The notes under the pieces are model-generated. The model was not told the DNA's origin. It worked only from the letters and a program-made list of their open reading frames with translations, and did no database searches. Of a stretch of 6,439 bases of DNA, positions 5,593 to 6,439 are shown in pieces. A program made the position numbers and the translations under genes. How positions within the stretch are numbered: the stretch's first letter is position 1; every line of letters begins with the position of its first letter. The stretch is from the NCBI GenBank assembly GCA_019237515.1, contig JAFAGX010000652.1, positions 1-6,439 on the forward strand, written 5' to 3'. The stretch comes from Acidobacteriaceae bacterium (GTDB taxonomy: Bacteria > Acidobacteriota > Terriglobia > Terriglobales > SbA1).

Positions 5593-6132
5593 CTATTTTG
5601 CTCCCGTCTTTCCGACCTTCTTCTTCAGCCGCTCGCCGACGTAGCGCACGCCCTTGTTTTTGTACGGATCGGGTGGCCGCAAGCTGCGCATTTCGGCGGC
5701 AACCTGGCCCACTTTCTGCCGATCAATTCCCGTAACTGTGATGCGCGTCTGCTTCGGGTCCACTGCCACATCAATGCCGCTGGGCAGCGGGTATTCAATC
5801 GGATGGGAATAGCCGAGACTGAATACCACGGTGCCTTTGCCCTTCATTTCCGCGCGATAACCGATGCCGACAATTTCCAATTCTCGAGTCCAGCCCTTGG
5901 TGACGCCTTCGACAGCGTTGTTCACCAAGGCGCGCGCCAGACCGTGCAGGGCAGCCTGGGAGTCATCTTCCCGCAGCGCCAGCAGATGTCCATCCTGCTG
6001 CTCCATACGGATGCCATTCGGCAAGTGTGTGTCCAATTTGCCCTTGGGTCCTTGAACGGCAACAGTGTTGCCTTCAATCTTGACTGTGACGCCTTTGGGA
6101 ACTGCGATCGGCTTTTTTCCAATTCGTGACAT
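5593..6132 (-). CDS. rplF: 50S ribosomal protein L6
   Basis: L6 binds 23S rRNA near the sarcin-ricin loop and the factor-binding site. The product has 179 residues and two tandem L6 folds. It starts [15 protein letters not shown], as is typical; the first repeat covers about 10-80 with VQGPKGKL (26-33), and the second about 88-165 with [12 protein letters not shown] (88-99) and [12 protein letters not shown] (106-117). The C-terminal signature is [17 protein letters not shown] (151-167), followed by a lysine-rich tail. The ATG at 6132 fits the family. The upstream ribosome-binding site is weak (GAGCTGAATTTT) and lies at the edge of a heptamer array. The gene follows rpsH by 44 nt. Confidence 0.98.
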   Translation of the reverse strand: MSRIGKKPIAVPKGVTVKIEGNTVAVQGPKGKLDTHLPNGIRMEQQDGHLLALREDDSQAALHGLARALVNNAVEGVTKGWTRELEIVGIGYRAEMKGKGTVVFSLGYSHPIEYPLPSGIDVAVDPKQTRITVTGIDRQKVGQVAAEMRSLRPPDPYKNKGVRYVGERLKKKVGKTGAK

Positions 6133-6139
6133 AAAATTC

Positions 6140-6181
6140 AGCTCTTAGCTACTAGCTCCTGGCTACAAGCTACTAGCTACC
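6140..6181. repeat. Six-unit heptamer array in the rpsH/rplF spacer
   Basis: Six 7-bp units in register: AGCTCTT, AGCTACT, AGCTCCT, GGCTACA, AGCTACT, AGCTACC. An 11-bp match (AGCTACTAGCT) recurs exactly 21 bp apart, at 6147-6157 and 6168-6178. The array includes the rpsH TAG stop (6177-6179) and part of its last codon, and leaves only 7 nt before the rplF ATG. Unlike the longer arrays it keeps one polarity and has no central reversal. Confidence 0.85.
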
Positions 6182-6439
6182 ATACTTCGCACAGGACCTC
6201 GCCTCCGAGGCCTTCCTTCCGTGCCTGTCTCCCCGTCATAACACCGCGAGGGGTGGTCAAGATGTTGATGCCGAGTCCGCCAAGCACGCGCGGAATCTCA
6301 CTGCGGCGCACGTACACGCGGCAGCCGGGCCGTGACACCCGTGCGACGTTGGAGATCGCCGCTTCGTTGTTGCTGTACTTCAAGTAGATGCGCAGGAGCT
6401 TGTGTCCCTCTTCTTCCACCGGCTTGAAGTTCGCGATAT
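6177..6439 (-). CDS. rpsH: 30S ribosomal protein S8 (C-terminal part, 5' end outside window)
   Basis: S8 is a primary 16S rRNA-binding protein of the small subunit, and in E. coli it represses translation of the spc operon mRNA. The window holds the last 86 codons; the family usually has about 130, so roughly 45 N-terminal residues lie beyond the right edge. The visible part reads [20 protein letters not shown], then [36 protein letters not shown], and [17 protein letters not shown] at the end. The TTPRGVMT stretch matches the STSKGVMT motif that contacts rRNA. The stop is TAG, inside the first unit of the neighbouring repeat array. The reading frame stays open to the edge with no sign of a break. 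Confidence 0.97.
   Translation of the reverse strand, partial: IANFKPVEEEGHKLLRIYLKYSNNEAAISNVARVSRPGCRVYVRRSEIPRVLGGLGINILTTPRGVMTGRQARKEGLGGEVLCEVW

Overview
The window is a piece of a bacterial ribosomal-protein gene cluster (the spc operon running into the start of the alpha operon). Every gene is on the minus strand, so transcription runs from the right edge to the left. In transcription order the genes are rpsH (5' end outside the window), rplF, rplR, rpsE, rpmD, rplO, secY, adk, map, infA, rpmJ and rpsM. This is the standard bacterial order, including the secY-adk-map-infA-rpmJ-rpsM run common outside the gamma-proteobacteria. No mobile element, tRNA, rRNA or CRISPR array is visible.

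The products are ordinary and look intact: small-subunit proteins S8, S5 and S13, large-subunit proteins L6, L18, L30, L15 and L36, the SecY translocon channel, adenylate kinase with a Cys3-Asp zinc-type lid, type I methionine aminopeptidase, and initiation factor IF-1. Together they build ribosomes (S/L proteins, IF-1), insert or export nascent proteins (SecY), trim their N-termini (Map) and balance adenine nucleotides (Adk). The base composition looks moderately GC-rich. The gene order, long-lid Adk and zinc-ribbon L36 fit a free-living bacterium. My best guess is an Acidobacteriota-type soil organism, but this rests on general impression and not on a search.

The unusual part is the intergenic DNA. 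Some junctions are tight: rpmJ/rpsM (9 nt), adk/map (4 nt), rplO/secY (TAATG overlap) and rpsE/rpmD (26 nt). At five other junctions (rpsH/rplF, rplF/rplR, rplR/rpsE, map/infA, infA/rpmJ), and just downstream of rpsM, the spacer is filled by degenerate 7-bp tandem repeats. The main unit is AGCTACT/AGTAGCT-like; one spacer uses a second unit, GTCGTTG/CAACGAC-like. Four of these arrays reverse polarity in the middle and can fold into long hairpins. They run from the stop codon of one gene to the ribosome-binding site of the next, and sometimes include both. The secY/adk spacer instead carries a compact GC-rich palindrome. These spacers are the candidate for something undescribed; the genes are not.
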